A stretch of 64,000 bases of DNA from Strix aluco (lineage: Eukaryota > Chordata > Aves > Strigiformes > Strigidae): assembly GCF_031877795.1 (NCBI RefSeq), contig NC_133957.1:4207009-4271008 (forward strand), in the 5' to 3' direction. A program made the position numbers and the translations under genes. Position 1 is the first letter of the stretch. The number at the start of each line of letters is the position of its first letter. Shown here piece by piece: positions 13,601-23,400 of the stretch. The notes under the pieces were generated by a model. The model saw nothing but the letters and a program-made list of their open reading frames with translations. It did not search any database and was not told where the DNA came from.

Positions 13601-16600
13601 ACTATGAAGAGCCACTCTAAAGAAAAAAAAAAAAAAGCCCACTCAAACTGGGAGGACTTTAGCAGTGGGAAGAGAGGGATTATGTCACTGTCTGTTTTAT
13701 TTTTGCCTGAATGGAAGAGGAAGGAAAGGAGGTTTTGCTGCAGCAAAAGCTCAAATTTAATTGAAGTTAGAAGTTAGTGTGAGAAGGACAGTGGTTGTGT
13801 AAATTGGCAACAAAAATCAGTGTGTCCCACCTACTACCACCATGCACACAAACTTTCTAAGGCAGAGCAGTAATATGAATGTATTGAGCAGAGTTTGATC
13901 TAAGAGTGGATGGCCAGGGTGTCTCTGCTTTTGATGGGATCAATAGAACTTGCAGCTGGCTAGTCGGCTGCTGGCTGCTGAATGCCAAAAGGCTGGCTTG
14001 GCTACATGTACACAGGTTAGAAAAAAATCAAAACATGCAGCTAGGTGGTTTTTTGAGCCTGATGCCCTGTAACCTGAAACGTAGTTCTGAGAACATTTTA
14101 AATTAAACTTAGGCAGCACTCTGATCCCCTTTTCTCTTTCACTGAGAACTTAAAGCTCTGACCATACTTAATCTTCTGTTCCCTCTCTGCCTCCGAGCAC
14201 CTGAGCTTTTCATTAGCAGGAGTGCTCAGGGTGATGGCAGTTGTGATGACTGCTTCCTGTCACTGCTCCTGCCAAGAGAAAGGCTCCAGCTCTGTCCAGT
14301 GTTTCTGGGAGACTCTGTGGCATGAAACTTAAAACGTGACCACAAACCTCAGGTCTGTTCTACAGATTTTTTTTTTTTTTTTTTTAATGAATTACTTAGA
14401 TGAGTGATTGGTCCTTGGCAACCAGCATGGCTTGCCACTTGTGTCATCTGGTGAGTAAAGAAACTTTATTCTTGGTCAAATACATAGTCTAAAGTACGTA
14501 TGACAGAACTGACCAGGCTTCCAAATTGCATCAGATCTGTCATGATAAAAATGATCTGTGGCTTTGCTGAAGGTGGTTAAAACTCCCAGCTCTACCAACT
14601 ATGACAAGAAAGTGATGAACTTGTAGAGCTGACCATTGGCCCTTTGAGCAAATCATGAATTTCCTCAACTCTTTTGACACTGGATACTTCAGGTGGTAAA
14701 CTCCTTTTGCATTTCGTAGTTTCCTAGTCTCTTGCTCTACTTTCTGTACAGTGCAAAGCATTGTGCTTATTACTGTCTGAAGGTGTACCTGCTTTTTGTT
14801 TAAGCAACTGATCTGTAACTGACTTGTTCTTCTGACAACCCATATACAGGTTACCCAGATAGATTTGTAAAAATATTTGCATCTAAAAGATTACTAAGCC
14901 TTTTAAGTGCTCACTTTGTAAAACTTCAAAGTAATTGATGTTATTTTAACACAGGACAACACTGTAAGTACCATGAAAACAAAATTGGCAGAAAAGAACT
15001 CTAATGAATTGATTGAAAGCCGCCAGTTCAAGGATTGTGAGGAGACTGTATTGGAAGTGGGAAGAAAACGTTGCTCTGAAAGTAAGCCTATTGTGGAAAA
15101 AGAGCCACCTGCAAAGAAAGGTAAAATTTCTACCATCACTCAAGAGGGGGCCTTCCAAAAAAACTTGATTACTATTCCAGAACAGAAGTGAAAAGTTGTG
15201 AAGTGTAAACATTATGTTGTGAGGAGAAAATCTACTCTGTTAAACTGTAAATCAAAGTAACTGGTATGTAAATATCATCTTTTGCAGAAGGTCCTACACT
15301 GCTCACTCCTAAATGCTTAAAATAAAAGTTAGTTTTTAGACTCTCCTTTCTGCTGCTTTTTCTCATCTGTTAATGTACTTGCAGACTTGGCTGTAGTTCT
15401 TAATTTCTTGACAGTTGTTTTTGTACTAAACTTCCTGTTGCTGGACTTCTGGGAAAGTAGCATCCCCTGCTCAAGTTTTTTAAAATTGCCTACGCAAGCG
15501 TCAAGGGTGTCAGTGAGTTACTGATTGTTCAGTCCTACAGCACAGACTGTGAAACTCGGTGTTTCATGCTGTATGCTGCTGTGAACTCACCAGCTTTGGG
15601 CAAGGTGACAGTGCTGGCAAAGGAGAAAAGCTTTTCACTTGAATGCAAGTAAAATTATTTTAAGTCCACAGATACATATTTTTGTGCAGCTCTCACGTTT
15701 GCACTTCCAATCTTTTTTGCTTTCTTGCTTTATCTGTGAGCTTACCAGTCTTTTTAGAATGAGGTGAATAAACCAGCTACAGTTGAAGACCTTCAATCAT
15801 AAGGCTGGAACTTTAAAAGGACACCACTACTTATGTTACCCATTTCATTAAAGTCAACTTCATTTTAAACCCTTACCATCTGTAAGGGTTAAAACAAGGT
15901 CAGTCACTATCCAACATGGACAGTTAAAATTAAGATAGTGGGATTTCTAACATTTTTCACATTTGTCAGAGTGGTTCCATGAGGACAACATGTCATTATC
16001 AATGGAAGCCAAATTCAGACTACTCAAAATTTCACCCTGGAAATACTTAATTTGAGCAAATGAGGTCTAATTTGTAACCTTTATTACCATGTCCTGTATT
16101 TTTTCCCTCTTTTGCATAACTTAGTATTGATTGGGATCTCTTCTTTCTTTCTAGCTCATAAGATGCACACACTCATCTCTTCATAGAGCGGGTGCTAGTT
16201 TGATAAAACTATACAAGTACATAGAGAAAATTGACTCAACCTTGTGCTTCTGTCAGTACAAAGAAGTTAAGCCTGGTTTTCAATTCCTGTTGTATTTAAC
16301 ATCCAGTGAAATCTGAATCCCAATTGATTTTTTTGGTGCTATTTAAATGTGTCCTTTAAGCTTTTGCGTTTGAAGCTATAGAAAACTGTTTCTGGATATA
16401 GAAGACTGTGGTAGTCAAATACATACCACCTCTGAATTTTTATGTTTAAATTTCAGACTACACCTGTTTCATTTTTAAACTGGTTTTAATAAACCTTTAT
16501 TCATTAAACCTTTATTCATTAATTATGAGGCTCATAAAACCAATAAGACATTGATTTACAATAAATTTTTTATTGTAGCAAAGCAGCTGATGGCAACAAT

Positions 16601-18101
16601 AAGATCTCCCAAGTCTGCAGAACCAGAAAATGTCAAAGGAAATGTGCTCAAGCCAAAACGAGCTAAGAGAAAGCTGTATTCAATGGACAGTTCTTGCTCT
16701 CTAGATGTCCCTGGTTCTTCGGTAAGTGATTACGGGTTAGTGTTCTGTCCGCTGTAATCTATTTCTGTAATCTTGGCTTAAAATAAGCTATTGGGGGGAC
16801 ATAACAAACCCGATCGAGTCAAACTGCAGAAGAGGTTTGAAAGTACTGACTTTTTTCTTTTGGTCTTTTCTTCCCGATGCATTACTTTAATTGTCTCTGT
16901 TTTCTCACTTATCTTCTCTGCGGGTGACTGCTGACTTGTTGTATCACCTATATAGCAGTCATGGCGATATCTTCACATTTGGAGTCTTAGATACCTTAGG
17001 CTGGGGTATGTGGAGTGTTACTTTTTCCTCTAGTACAGCAGTTGAGTCTTAATTTGTTTTTCCAGTAGTTGGTGTTCATTTAAGAGTAGCATGAAGGGAT
17101 AATAGGAATAGAGACCATGAAGGAATCCATAGATTTGGAATAGCCCGACTGAAACACTGAAGAGAAAGGTCTGTGTGTACAGTGAACTTTGCAGGGCAAG
17201 TGAGCACCTGAGGTAATTTCCGATTCCTTTTCTGCCCAGCTGCTATTAGGGTTACTTTAGGATTTGGATACAGCCATGCTTTTCAAAGCACAGTTTCAGC
17301 AGCCTTCTGTGTGTGCTTAAATTGCGTTGCCCTGTCTAAGCCAGCCTATAGAGAGTCTTATAGGCCAGGGCTTGATGGACGGTTTCTGAAATCCAGCTTT
17401 ATGGTTTTGTCAGTAACTAAAGTGCTGAGCGTGCTCTGGCTGTTAGAAGTACATCTCTTCATTCTGTTCAGTCCTTCTTCATTCGCTCTGGTGAGCATTT
17501 GCCCATACCGAGTTATTCTGTTGACTTTTCTGTAAATTGTATGAATAGATGCAGCAGTAACCAAAATGCTGTCCACAGGAGGCTGAAAGAAATGACAGGA
17601 AGGCAGGGCAAAAGAAGCTAAGGAGCTTGGAAGTGGAAGGAAAAGTTAAAGACTGAATCCCGGGAAAGTCAGAAAGCTAAAGAAATTTAAGCTAAAAATA
17701 TGTTTTCTGAACACTTCCTGTTTCACAAAATGAGTATTAGAGATAAGAAGTGAGAGCTGCTTTCAGATCACTGTTCTCTTTGGACTTTGATATTTGTTTC
17801 AGCAAAAAATGGGATTTCATATGTTCCCAGTATTTTTTGCTTATTATGATGCACTAAAATGGTGTCTCTATTCTGGAGACCTCTGACTAAAAGATAATAG
17901 GCAAAATGAATTCTGAAAACAGCTTCTGGGAAAAACCATGTTATTGGTTACGTGGGTCTAGAAGTGCATGTCATTTGTCCCTGAAGAAATGCTGAGTAAC
18001 TCTTGAAATATCATCTTTTTCAGGTCTTTATAGAACAAAAAGAGAAGGAAAGCGATCAGCTAATCATCAAGCGACAGCTACGCTCAAAAAGAGCTAAATA
18101 A
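576..18101 (+). CDS. KIF20B: KIF20B-like mitotic kinesin, 3' part of gene (16 exons), central stalk missing
   Basis: KIF20B (MPHOSPH1/MPP1) is a plus-end-directed kinesin-6 motor of the late mitotic spindle and midbody needed for cytokinesis; this role is family knowledge. Exons at 576-760, 2744-2792, 3447-3641, 5097-5208, 5656-5727, 6234-6380, 8178-8340, 9347-9592, 10349-10485, 11069-11213, 12152-12419, 13001-13062, 13247-13366, 14955-15120, 16579-16721 and 18024-18101 all have AG/GT borders. Together they give 2 + 2,286 nt, that is 761 codons plus TAA, with no frame break. Visible motor motifs are FSSRSHS (switch I), DLAGSER (switch II), [14 protein letters not shown] and [11 protein letters not shown]. 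The end [10 protein letters not shown] and the PKRAKRKLY block match the KIF20B C-terminus. The N-terminal ~160 residues with the P-loop lie before the window. The long coiled-coil stalk between PPAKK and AKQLMATI is absent from the genomic sequence. It may be a functional short paralogue, a recently deleted allele, a young pseudogene or an assembly collapse. Introns hold nothing else recognised apart from a poly-T tract. Confidence 0.85.
2744..2792 (+). CDS. KIF20B: KIF20B small exon: kinesin-6 insert in the motor domain
   Basis: A 49-base exon ([16 protein letters not shown]) between TTTTGTAG and GTATGT. Its acidic/serine-rich character and phase (0 to 1) fit the variable kinesin-6 insertion between the KPHR segment and the conserved WVSFxEIYNE strand. 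It is the least certain exon because it is short and poorly conserved. Confidence 0.65.
3447..3641 (+). CDS. KIF20B: KIF20B exon: motor core strand [16 protein letters not shown]
   Basis: Contains the kinesin hallmark xVSFxEIYNExxYDLL followed by [14 protein letters not shown], as in KIF20B. Borders are TTGACAG at 3446 and AAAAG|GTGATT at 3641/3642, phase 1 to 1. Confidence 0.9.
4638..4667 (+). repeat. poly-T tract, 30 bases
   Basis: Uninterrupted T30 in a kinesin intron, followed at 4704-4713 by a C-run. A microsatellite; length is prone to assembly error. Confidence 0.95.
5097..5208 (+). CDS. KIF20B: KIF20B exon: motor helix and switch I start
   Basis: Encodes [20 protein letters not shown] then TKLNTFSSR; joined to the next exon it gives NTFSSRSHS, the switch I motif that senses the ATP gamma-phosphate. 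Acceptor CTAAAG, donor GAAG|GTGAGA. Confidence 0.9.
5656..5727 (+). CDS. KIF20B: KIF20B exon: SHSIFTVKI strand
   Basis: Completes switch I ([12 protein letters not shown]) and runs through [14 protein letters not shown]. Acceptor TTTTAG, donor GA|GTAAGT, phase 2 to 2. Confidence 0.88.
6234..6380 (+). CDS. KIF20B: KIF20B exon: switch II DLAGSER and helix alpha-4
   Basis: [11 protein letters not shown] is an intact switch II; the following [22 protein letters not shown] is the microtubule-binding helix region. Acceptor TTTTCAG, perfect donor GTAAGT. Confidence 0.92.
8178..8340 (+). CDS. KIF20B: KIF20B exon: distal motor [14 protein letters not shown] and neck-linker approach
   Basis: The [14 protein letters not shown] motif, the [22 protein letters not shown] strand and helix 6 (AIAQK) complete the motor domain. 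Acceptor TTTAAAG, donor GTAAGT. Confidence 0.92.
9347..9592 (+). CDS. KIF20B: KIF20B exon: post-motor neck, acidic segment
   Basis: 82 codons in phase 0. Contains [18 protein letters not shown], which resembles the KIF20B post-motor block, followed by a Glu/Asp-rich stretch ([19 protein letters not shown]). Donor ATG|GTATGT. Confidence 0.85.
10349..10485 (+). CDS. KIF20B: KIF20B exon: neck coiled coil I
   Basis: [20 protein letters not shown] then [19 protein letters not shown], a heptad-patterned helix characteristic of the KIF20B neck. Donor TTCAA|GTAAGT, phase 2. Confidence 0.88.
11069..11213 (+). CDS. KIF20B: KIF20B exon: neck coiled coil II
   Basis: [20 protein letters not shown] then [19 protein letters not shown]; continues the charged helix. 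Acceptor ACTATAG, donor CTG|GTATTA. Confidence 0.85.
12152..12419 (+). CDS. KIF20B: KIF20B exon: [12 protein letters not shown] coiled coil with [12 protein letters not shown] repeats
   Basis: Starts [20 protein letters not shown]; continues [20 protein letters not shown], matching the KIF20B 'IASLPDPQEAT' region, then a lysine/glutamate-rich coiled coil. Acceptor CTTTCAG, donor AAAG|GTGAGC. Confidence 0.88.
13001..13062 (+). CDS. KIF20B: KIF20B exon: short coiled-coil exon
   Basis: [19 protein letters not shown] followed by TE; heptad-like. Acceptor CTGTTACAG, donor GAG|GTAACT. Confidence 0.8.
13247..13366 (+). CDS. KIF20B: KIF20B exon: [18 protein letters not shown] coiled coil
   Basis: 40 codons, phase 0. 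[20 protein letters not shown] matches the KIF20B 'QNQRIKELINIIDQKED' block. Acceptor TTTCTAAG, donor TAT|GTAAGT. Confidence 0.88.
14955..15120 (+). CDS. KIF20B: KIF20B exon: linker ending EPPAKK; last pre-stalk exon
   Basis: Runs [20 protein letters not shown] to VEKEPPAKK, equivalent to the KIF20B linker just before the long stalk. Two ends are possible: a strong donor AAAG|GTAAAA after 15120, whose phase fits the next exon exactly, or read-through to TGA at 15189-15191. Confidence 0.82.
15121..15191 (+). CDS. read-through extension of the linker exon to an early stop
   Basis: If the donor at 15121 is not used, the frame continues [19 protein letters not shown] then PEQK and stops. The extra residues still resemble the start of the KIF20B stalk (PPAKKGxI...), so they may be old coding sequence whose continuation was deleted. 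An AATAAA at 15321-15326 would let this make a short motor-plus-neck product. Confidence 0.4.
15321..15326 (+). promoter_or_regulatory. candidate intronic polyadenylation signal AATAAA
   Basis: AATAAA lies 130 bases after the read-through TGA, inside the intron that replaces the stalk. Position and order suit a truncated-tail isoform; AT-rich introns also carry chance AATAAA. Confidence 0.35.
16491..16520 (+). repeat. perfect 15-bp tandem duplication AAACCTTTATTCATT x2
   Basis: Two adjacent identical copies (16491-16505 and 16506-16520) sit 58 bases before the penultimate exon. Such short duplications are common at deletion-repair junctions. Confidence 0.9.
16579..16721 (+). CDS. KIF20B: KIF20B penultimate exon: tail with basic PKRAKRKLY block
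   Basis: [20 protein letters not shown], then [19 protein letters not shown], a basic cluster typical of the KIF20B tail and a likely nuclear-localisation or microtubule-binding patch. Acceptor ATTGTAG, donor TCG|GTAAGT. Confidence 0.85.
18024..18101 (+). CDS. KIF20B: KIF20B terminal exon and stop
   Basis: [20 protein letters not shown] then SKRAK and TAA (18099-18101). The pattern DQKxKESDxQIIKRxLRxKxAK is the KIF20B C-terminus. Acceptor TTTTTCAG. Confidence 0.9.
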   Translation, partial: VFIEQKEKESDQLIIKRQLRSKRAK

Positions 18102-18255
18102 TCTTGCAAAAGCATGTTTGTATTTTCTAGTTAAGGCATATTTACAGTGTATTATTTCAGGTGATTGTATATAGGAAGTAATAGGTACTTAGTCATGCTC
18201 CAAAGTGTTTATAGAGATGTATAGAATTGTTCTGATGGGTTACTGTTCTGATTCC

Positions 18256-18261
18256 ATTAAA
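18256..18261 (+). promoter_or_regulatory. candidate poly(A) signal ATTAAA of the kinesin gene
   Basis: ATTAAA 155 bases after the stop codon, followed by T-rich DNA within about 40 bases; a plausible 3' end for a short 3' UTR. Confidence 0.5.
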
Positions 18262-18819
18262 GTTGAAATACTGTTCAAGAAGTTTGTTCTGAATCTTTTT
18301 TTTTTTAGGAATGGTGTCTTTGGAAGACATAATTTATCCATTGTGCAGTAAGAACTATGCCTGTGTGGAATGGTTTAAGTTGTTTTTTTCAGCCGGCCAA
18401 TATACCTACCATAACTTTTAATGAAAAAAAAAAATGAGTATGCAATAAATCCTGTGAAGTGACAAAAAAAGGAATTGGCACTATGTGGAGAAATACGATG
18501 TTTTTTATCACTTGTGTGGTTTAACTGTCTTTTATTTACTCTTCTAAAGGAATTTATAAGCACAATATTCTTTCTTTGGGGATTATAATATCCATAAATA
18601 ATTATAATCTGCTATTAAAGTGACCCACTCTCAGACATTTGACGTTTTATTCCAACCATCCACTTCTGCTCAACTAGAACAGCTATATGTAGTAAGGTTT
18701 CAGCTTATAATCAGTGACTGAGTAAACATTTAAAACACTTTTGATTTCACCAATGTAGCATTTACCTAAGTCACAGGCAGTGTATTTCATAGGATTTTGC
18801 ATTGTTTGAAGAACAGTCT
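18262..18819. other. intergenic, no gene seen
   Basis: AT-rich DNA with short A and T runs; no conserved reading frame or RNA gene recognised on either strand. Confidence 0.5.
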
Positions 18820-19544
18820 GTTTTGCTGATCAGGGATATCAATTAAACTCAGACACCAGAGTGAAAAGAGCAGGCGTATTTTACTAGAAATAACTAAATA
18901 ATATAACAGAATAATACAGAAAACATACAGTAAGAAAAGCCAGAATAGTGCACTTAGATAGGTAAATACAGGGTAATGCATCAAATCATTACTACCTGAG
19001 AGAGAGAATAGTGATTAAGAAAGATCCATCACCACTTGCACCCGTTCCCATCATCCAGATCCGCAGTTGCTGGGGAGCCCCGGTTACAGCGAGGATTTGG
19101 AGAACCTTTCCCTGCAAGTGGGAAATCCTACGCGGTGCGTCCACCTGTAGGTGAGGCTTCCAAAGTCGCTGTGAGCGGGCCCAGCCTTATATACCTGAAA
19201 TCAGTAAGCCAGAATAGCTGGCACCTTTGTTTTAAGCGGAAATATGTGGTTTTCATCTCACGTTAGGTTCCCCCCAGAGCCTGGCCAGGGCTTAAGGGAG
19301 AAGCTAAGGGAGTTTCCCTGCTTATCTAGTTAATTTATGAGCAAGGTCACAAGGCCAGACAACTGTTTCTGTGGCCTTGTTATCTTGCTCACACATAAAG
19401 AAATATAAGGATACATTCAAGATAGACATGTTTTATGATGTTTAAGCTATATCTTCTATACATATTTCACTAATGACTAAATACTGAGTTAGCAGTTTCA
19501 GTTCAGGGCCTGTGGCTCAGGCTTCAGTATTCCCACCTTTTACA
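18820..19544 (-). mobile_element. solo LTR of an avian endogenous retrovirus
   Basis: Read on the minus strand it begins TGTAAAAGGTGGGAATACTG at 19544 and has a TATA box (TATATAAG) at 19187-19193. It ends in a U5-like segment near 18820 (GATCAGCAAAACA). The middle (19030-19270) is clearly related to blocks at 34400-34660 and, inverted, 46254-46500, which sit inside ERV remnants. No internal retroviral genes adjoin it. The lower boundary is uncertain and no convincing target duplication was found. Confidence 0.6.
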
Positions 19545-20013
19545 TCAGAATAGTTGGTTTGCTATAACTTAATATAATACCTATTGGCACAATGGTTATC
19601 AGTTATAAAATGTACAGGATTCATCTATAGGTCAACTCTGGCTTGGGCCTATTGTCCAAGCCTTAGCACTTCACAGTCCTGATCACCTTTCAGAAAGAGC
19701 TGAAATTACATTGACAAGGACCTGCTGTTGGCATGGACGGAACAAGACAATCCCAGTAAGTGATCAGGTACTCTAACTTGGTGCTCATGCAGCTTTCTTA
19801 TTTTTATTTTCTTGAATTAATGCCAACCATACAACACTGTTTTTACGTGGACTATTGGATTATTTTGATTATTACTGCATTTTGGTCTGTCACCCATCAT
19901 CTATATGATTCTGTGATGCCTTTGTTTAAAGAACTCCTTATCAGTCTGTTTTGCACATGTATAGTGTATAGCACCACAGGAAGAATATCTTCTCTACAGG
20001 ATTGCATTTTGAG

Positions 20014-20019
20014 GTTTGG
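20014..20019 (+). repeat. left target-site duplication GTTTGG
   Basis: GTTTGG directly precedes the TGTAGG start of the solo LTR and recurs directly after its CCGACA end. Confidence 0.85.
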
Positions 20020-20461
20020 TGTAGGAGTCTGGGCCACGCTGGGAGAAAGTTAGTGCAGACAGAAGAATGCAAGGACGAAGACAAGGCCAGCAAAATAAGG
20101 CTGGCAAAACCACACAAGATAGCAGGTAAGTGAGAAACACCTGTGGTCAGCAAAAGCACACAAGTCTGAGCAAAACAGGGTATGAGATAAGGGACTTTTG
20201 GCAAGTTTGGGGCTTTACGTGCTAATTGCAATTAACCAGTGCAAATGCTTGTAGAGGCACGTGAACAGCGCGTGTAGATGACCTGTAGCCTATTAGAAGA
20301 TAGATGAGTGCGTGTACGGAACTTAGTAGAGTATAAATGTAACCAGAAAAGGAATAGAATATGTAATAAAAAAGATGGACGACCTGATCATCACATTGGT
20401 GTTGCATCGTTTCTGTTCCCGCACGGAGAAATAAGGACCCCGGCTAATGGTGACTCCGACA
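20020..20461 (+). mobile_element. solo LTR, ERVK-like, with 6-bp target duplication
   Basis: 442 bp bounded by TG...CA and flanked by GTTTGG on both sides, the 6-bp duplication typical of beta/alpha-type retroviruses. It has TATAAA at 20332-20337 and AATAAA at 20365-20370. Its architecture resembles the 383-bp ERV-A LTR at 41402 (CACGTGAA..., short R and U5), though the sequence is diverged. Left by LTR-LTR recombination that removed the internal genes. Confidence 0.85.
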
Positions 20462-20467
20462 GTTTGG
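20462..20467 (+). repeat. right target-site duplication GTTTGG
   Basis: Matches 20014-20019 exactly. Confidence 0.85.
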
Positions 20468-23400
20468 TATTGTCTTGACCACAGAAATTTTTCAGTTCTC
20501 TGTCAACATCGAGTCTGAGATTTTTTTATTTTTTTTTTTGTTCCCTTCCTCCAAGCCATACTGGTTCATCAGCAACAACCAGTTGGTCTGTAGAGGCAGT
20601 GATAGTTTGCTCATACAGCCAGATAAGTGCTGCTTAGTTTTGATAGTACAGCTGCAACTTTACTGTCCTTTTGAAATGATTCCATGATTTAAGTTATAAG
20701 TGGGGTTTTCTGTCTGTTTGTTTTCTTGGACTGCTGCTCTCTGTTGTCTTTTGTTTGATTGAAGAAAAAAAGAATCGGATTGACTTGAACATGAGATTAA
20801 AGTTGTTTTTCTTGAGAGGAAAAAAAGGACTTCAGATACCTGTTGCAGTTTTGTTTTAACAAATGTGTTACCTTTAAAAATGCAAATCAACGTAAAAATG
20901 GTCATTAGTATGTCTTTAGTAGAAGTAGTTTTCCTTTGATCTTTATGTGACAGTAACTTAAATGTGACAACAGTGCTGTGAGTCAGTTCAGTGGCAACAA
21001 ACTCTGACATGGTTTTCTCTGCTGTTATCCAGCAGATTGTCTGAGCATGAAATGTCTTTTCATAAGGATAATGCATAGTTCAGTTCTGTAGATCCTGACT
21101 TGTAAGATCAGATTCTCATACTGTCTTTTCTCTAGTTTCATGGCTGTAAAATGGAGTTGTACGCCTATACAAAGAAAGATTGATATTTTATTCTTTCTAA
21201 CTTGAAAGTAGCAAAGTGAGCCTGATCCACCAATCATTCAGTTCTTCCATTGCTTCAACTTTTTGTCTTCATCTGTCTGTGTGAATGAGAACTTAGATTT
21301 CCTTGTCATCCTTGGTATTGACATCTTCTTTCTTCCCTCTTTTCTTTCTGTAAAAGAAAGATGTAAAATTCAGGTGATGATCAGATAATTCTAAATAAAA
21401 ATAAATGCAGTATCTCTTTACAGGCAGGATTTTATACTTTGAGCCCCTCTGTCCTTCCTGAGATCTTCCATTTTCTGCTATCCGTGTCCAGATACCTGGA
21501 TTGATCTTTCAGGGCTATAGAAGAGCACAGCAGTGAAGATTCTTGCCTCATGTAGGTGCTAGTTGCTCATTTCACAGAAGTCTCGTAGCTGGAGACAGTA
21601 AATATACAAGGTGAAGTCATATAACAGTCTTAAACAATAGGACACTACTTGGAATAGTTATTCTTTGTCTTTCTCTTAACATTTTGTCTGGTTTTCTCCA
21701 TTTTTAGCAGATGTTCTCAGTCAGCTGTTCATCTTGGCCCTTGTTGCTTTCTCTGAACAGTTTCAGTTAATTTTAGAACCCATCAGCATATGCCTGTTTA
21801 GCTGGATTGTTCCTTCCATTGTGTATAACCTGGCACTTGCCTGCAGTGACATTCATATGTCATCGTGTTGCCTTGAATGGCAGTTTGATTGCTTATTAAA
21901 TCATCAAATGGCCTTATAGCTCTTATTTCACCAAAAAGCATTTGCAGGGTAAATGCAGGATTGGAAGAATGCTGAATTACTTGATTGTTGCGTGTAGGAT
22001 TTCTTTATTGATTCAAATGTGTGGAAGTAATAGAAATATCTTCAGCCATTCAACATCTCTGAAATTACTGATTGATAGCTCCCCGTATCAAATACAATAT
22101 TTCATAGTTTCAAATAACTTGTGCTTCTTTCTGATTTTGTTGGTAAATAACAAGTGTCAAAACATTTAACAGTTTATTTCAATGACTCTGGTAAATTTTA
22201 GTTTAGTTATCTGCAACTAACTAGGAAGAAGAATCTCTCAAATTAGTCAAGCCACTGTGATGCTCGGGAATGCCCCTGTATTTCCACCCGTGTTGCCAGT
22301 TTTTCTAAGTTCTTGTATTTACTAAAATTCTATCAGTGTTGCTGAGCTATCTGGAGGCTGTATGACAACCTGTTTTTTCTGGAAGTCATTTGAATGGGTG
22401 TTTTCAATATAATCTGGGCATTAGAGTAGCTATATACACATGTACAAAAATGTTGTCTGTTTCCCTTACCCTGTTTTTCTGTCCCTAAGGTAGCCTTTGC
22501 AAGAATTGCACTGAATTAACTTCCCTCATCAGTGGAGACCTGGTTATCAAACTCCATGGTTACTGATTTTGAATATATACAGAAATAAAGCATGCTCCCT
22601 TTGCTTTGGTCAAGGGATGGTGATTTCTGTGCTTCCTACAGCTCTTGGAGTTTGAGCCTGTGCGTTGGAAGCCTAGAAAATGGGTCAGACTTTGTGTACC
22701 ACCTTTGTCTATGTCAGGATTATCAATTATTTCCTGAGCAGGAAGAGCACAGGTGTGATAGGAAGGAAAAAAAAGAATTCAAGCAAGCAGGTTTTTTTGG
22801 TACTGTCACATATAAAGGTGTCACTTTCAGTTCTTTGGAAGTAATGGGAAATAATTTTTTTCCTGGTCAATACTGAGACTGGCTTGGTATTGTCATTCTT
22901 TCAGCTCCTCTGGACAGCTAAGCAAAAAGGTGTTTTAGGACATCATTTCCCTTTGGCCTTCTGACTTTTTCTGATAAGTGCTGTAACTGATTAAAAGCTG
23001 AGCATGAATAGGCCTACTCTTTATTTTAGTCTTACCTTAGTGTAAGGTTCATCAATCAGCTTGCAGAGCACAGAGAATTAGTGTTAGTCTATTAATGGAG
23101 GAGAGCTCAATTCTTTACCTAGCAAAGACCAAAGGCAAGCATCATGTCATGGAAATTTGGTCTATGTTTTCACATGGTAATACTGAAACTTTTCTTGTTC
23201 TCTTCAGAACTTCCTTGGCTGCAGGAAGGTTGTACTCCAGCAGTGTTGTGTGATGTGTGTACCGCTGCAGCGTTGGCTGACGAGGGGAATACAAGCTCCT
23301 GCGTATGGAGTGGGGTCATGCACTGCTGGGATGCTGAGAGAACTCAAATCCCACAAAGGAAAGTCTCCTGGGGTACCAACAGTGACACCACCACCACCCC

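Noticed and set aside
576..18101. Processed retropseudogene of KIF20B
   Set aside because: Introns with canonical splice sites are retained throughout, so the copy, if duplicated, arose by DNA duplication.
20660..21076. 138-codon minus-strand frame as a gene
   Set aside because: No motif, no conservation clue, low-complexity Lys/Thr/Ser composition and no upstream signals; similar chance frames occur throughout this AT-rich DNA.
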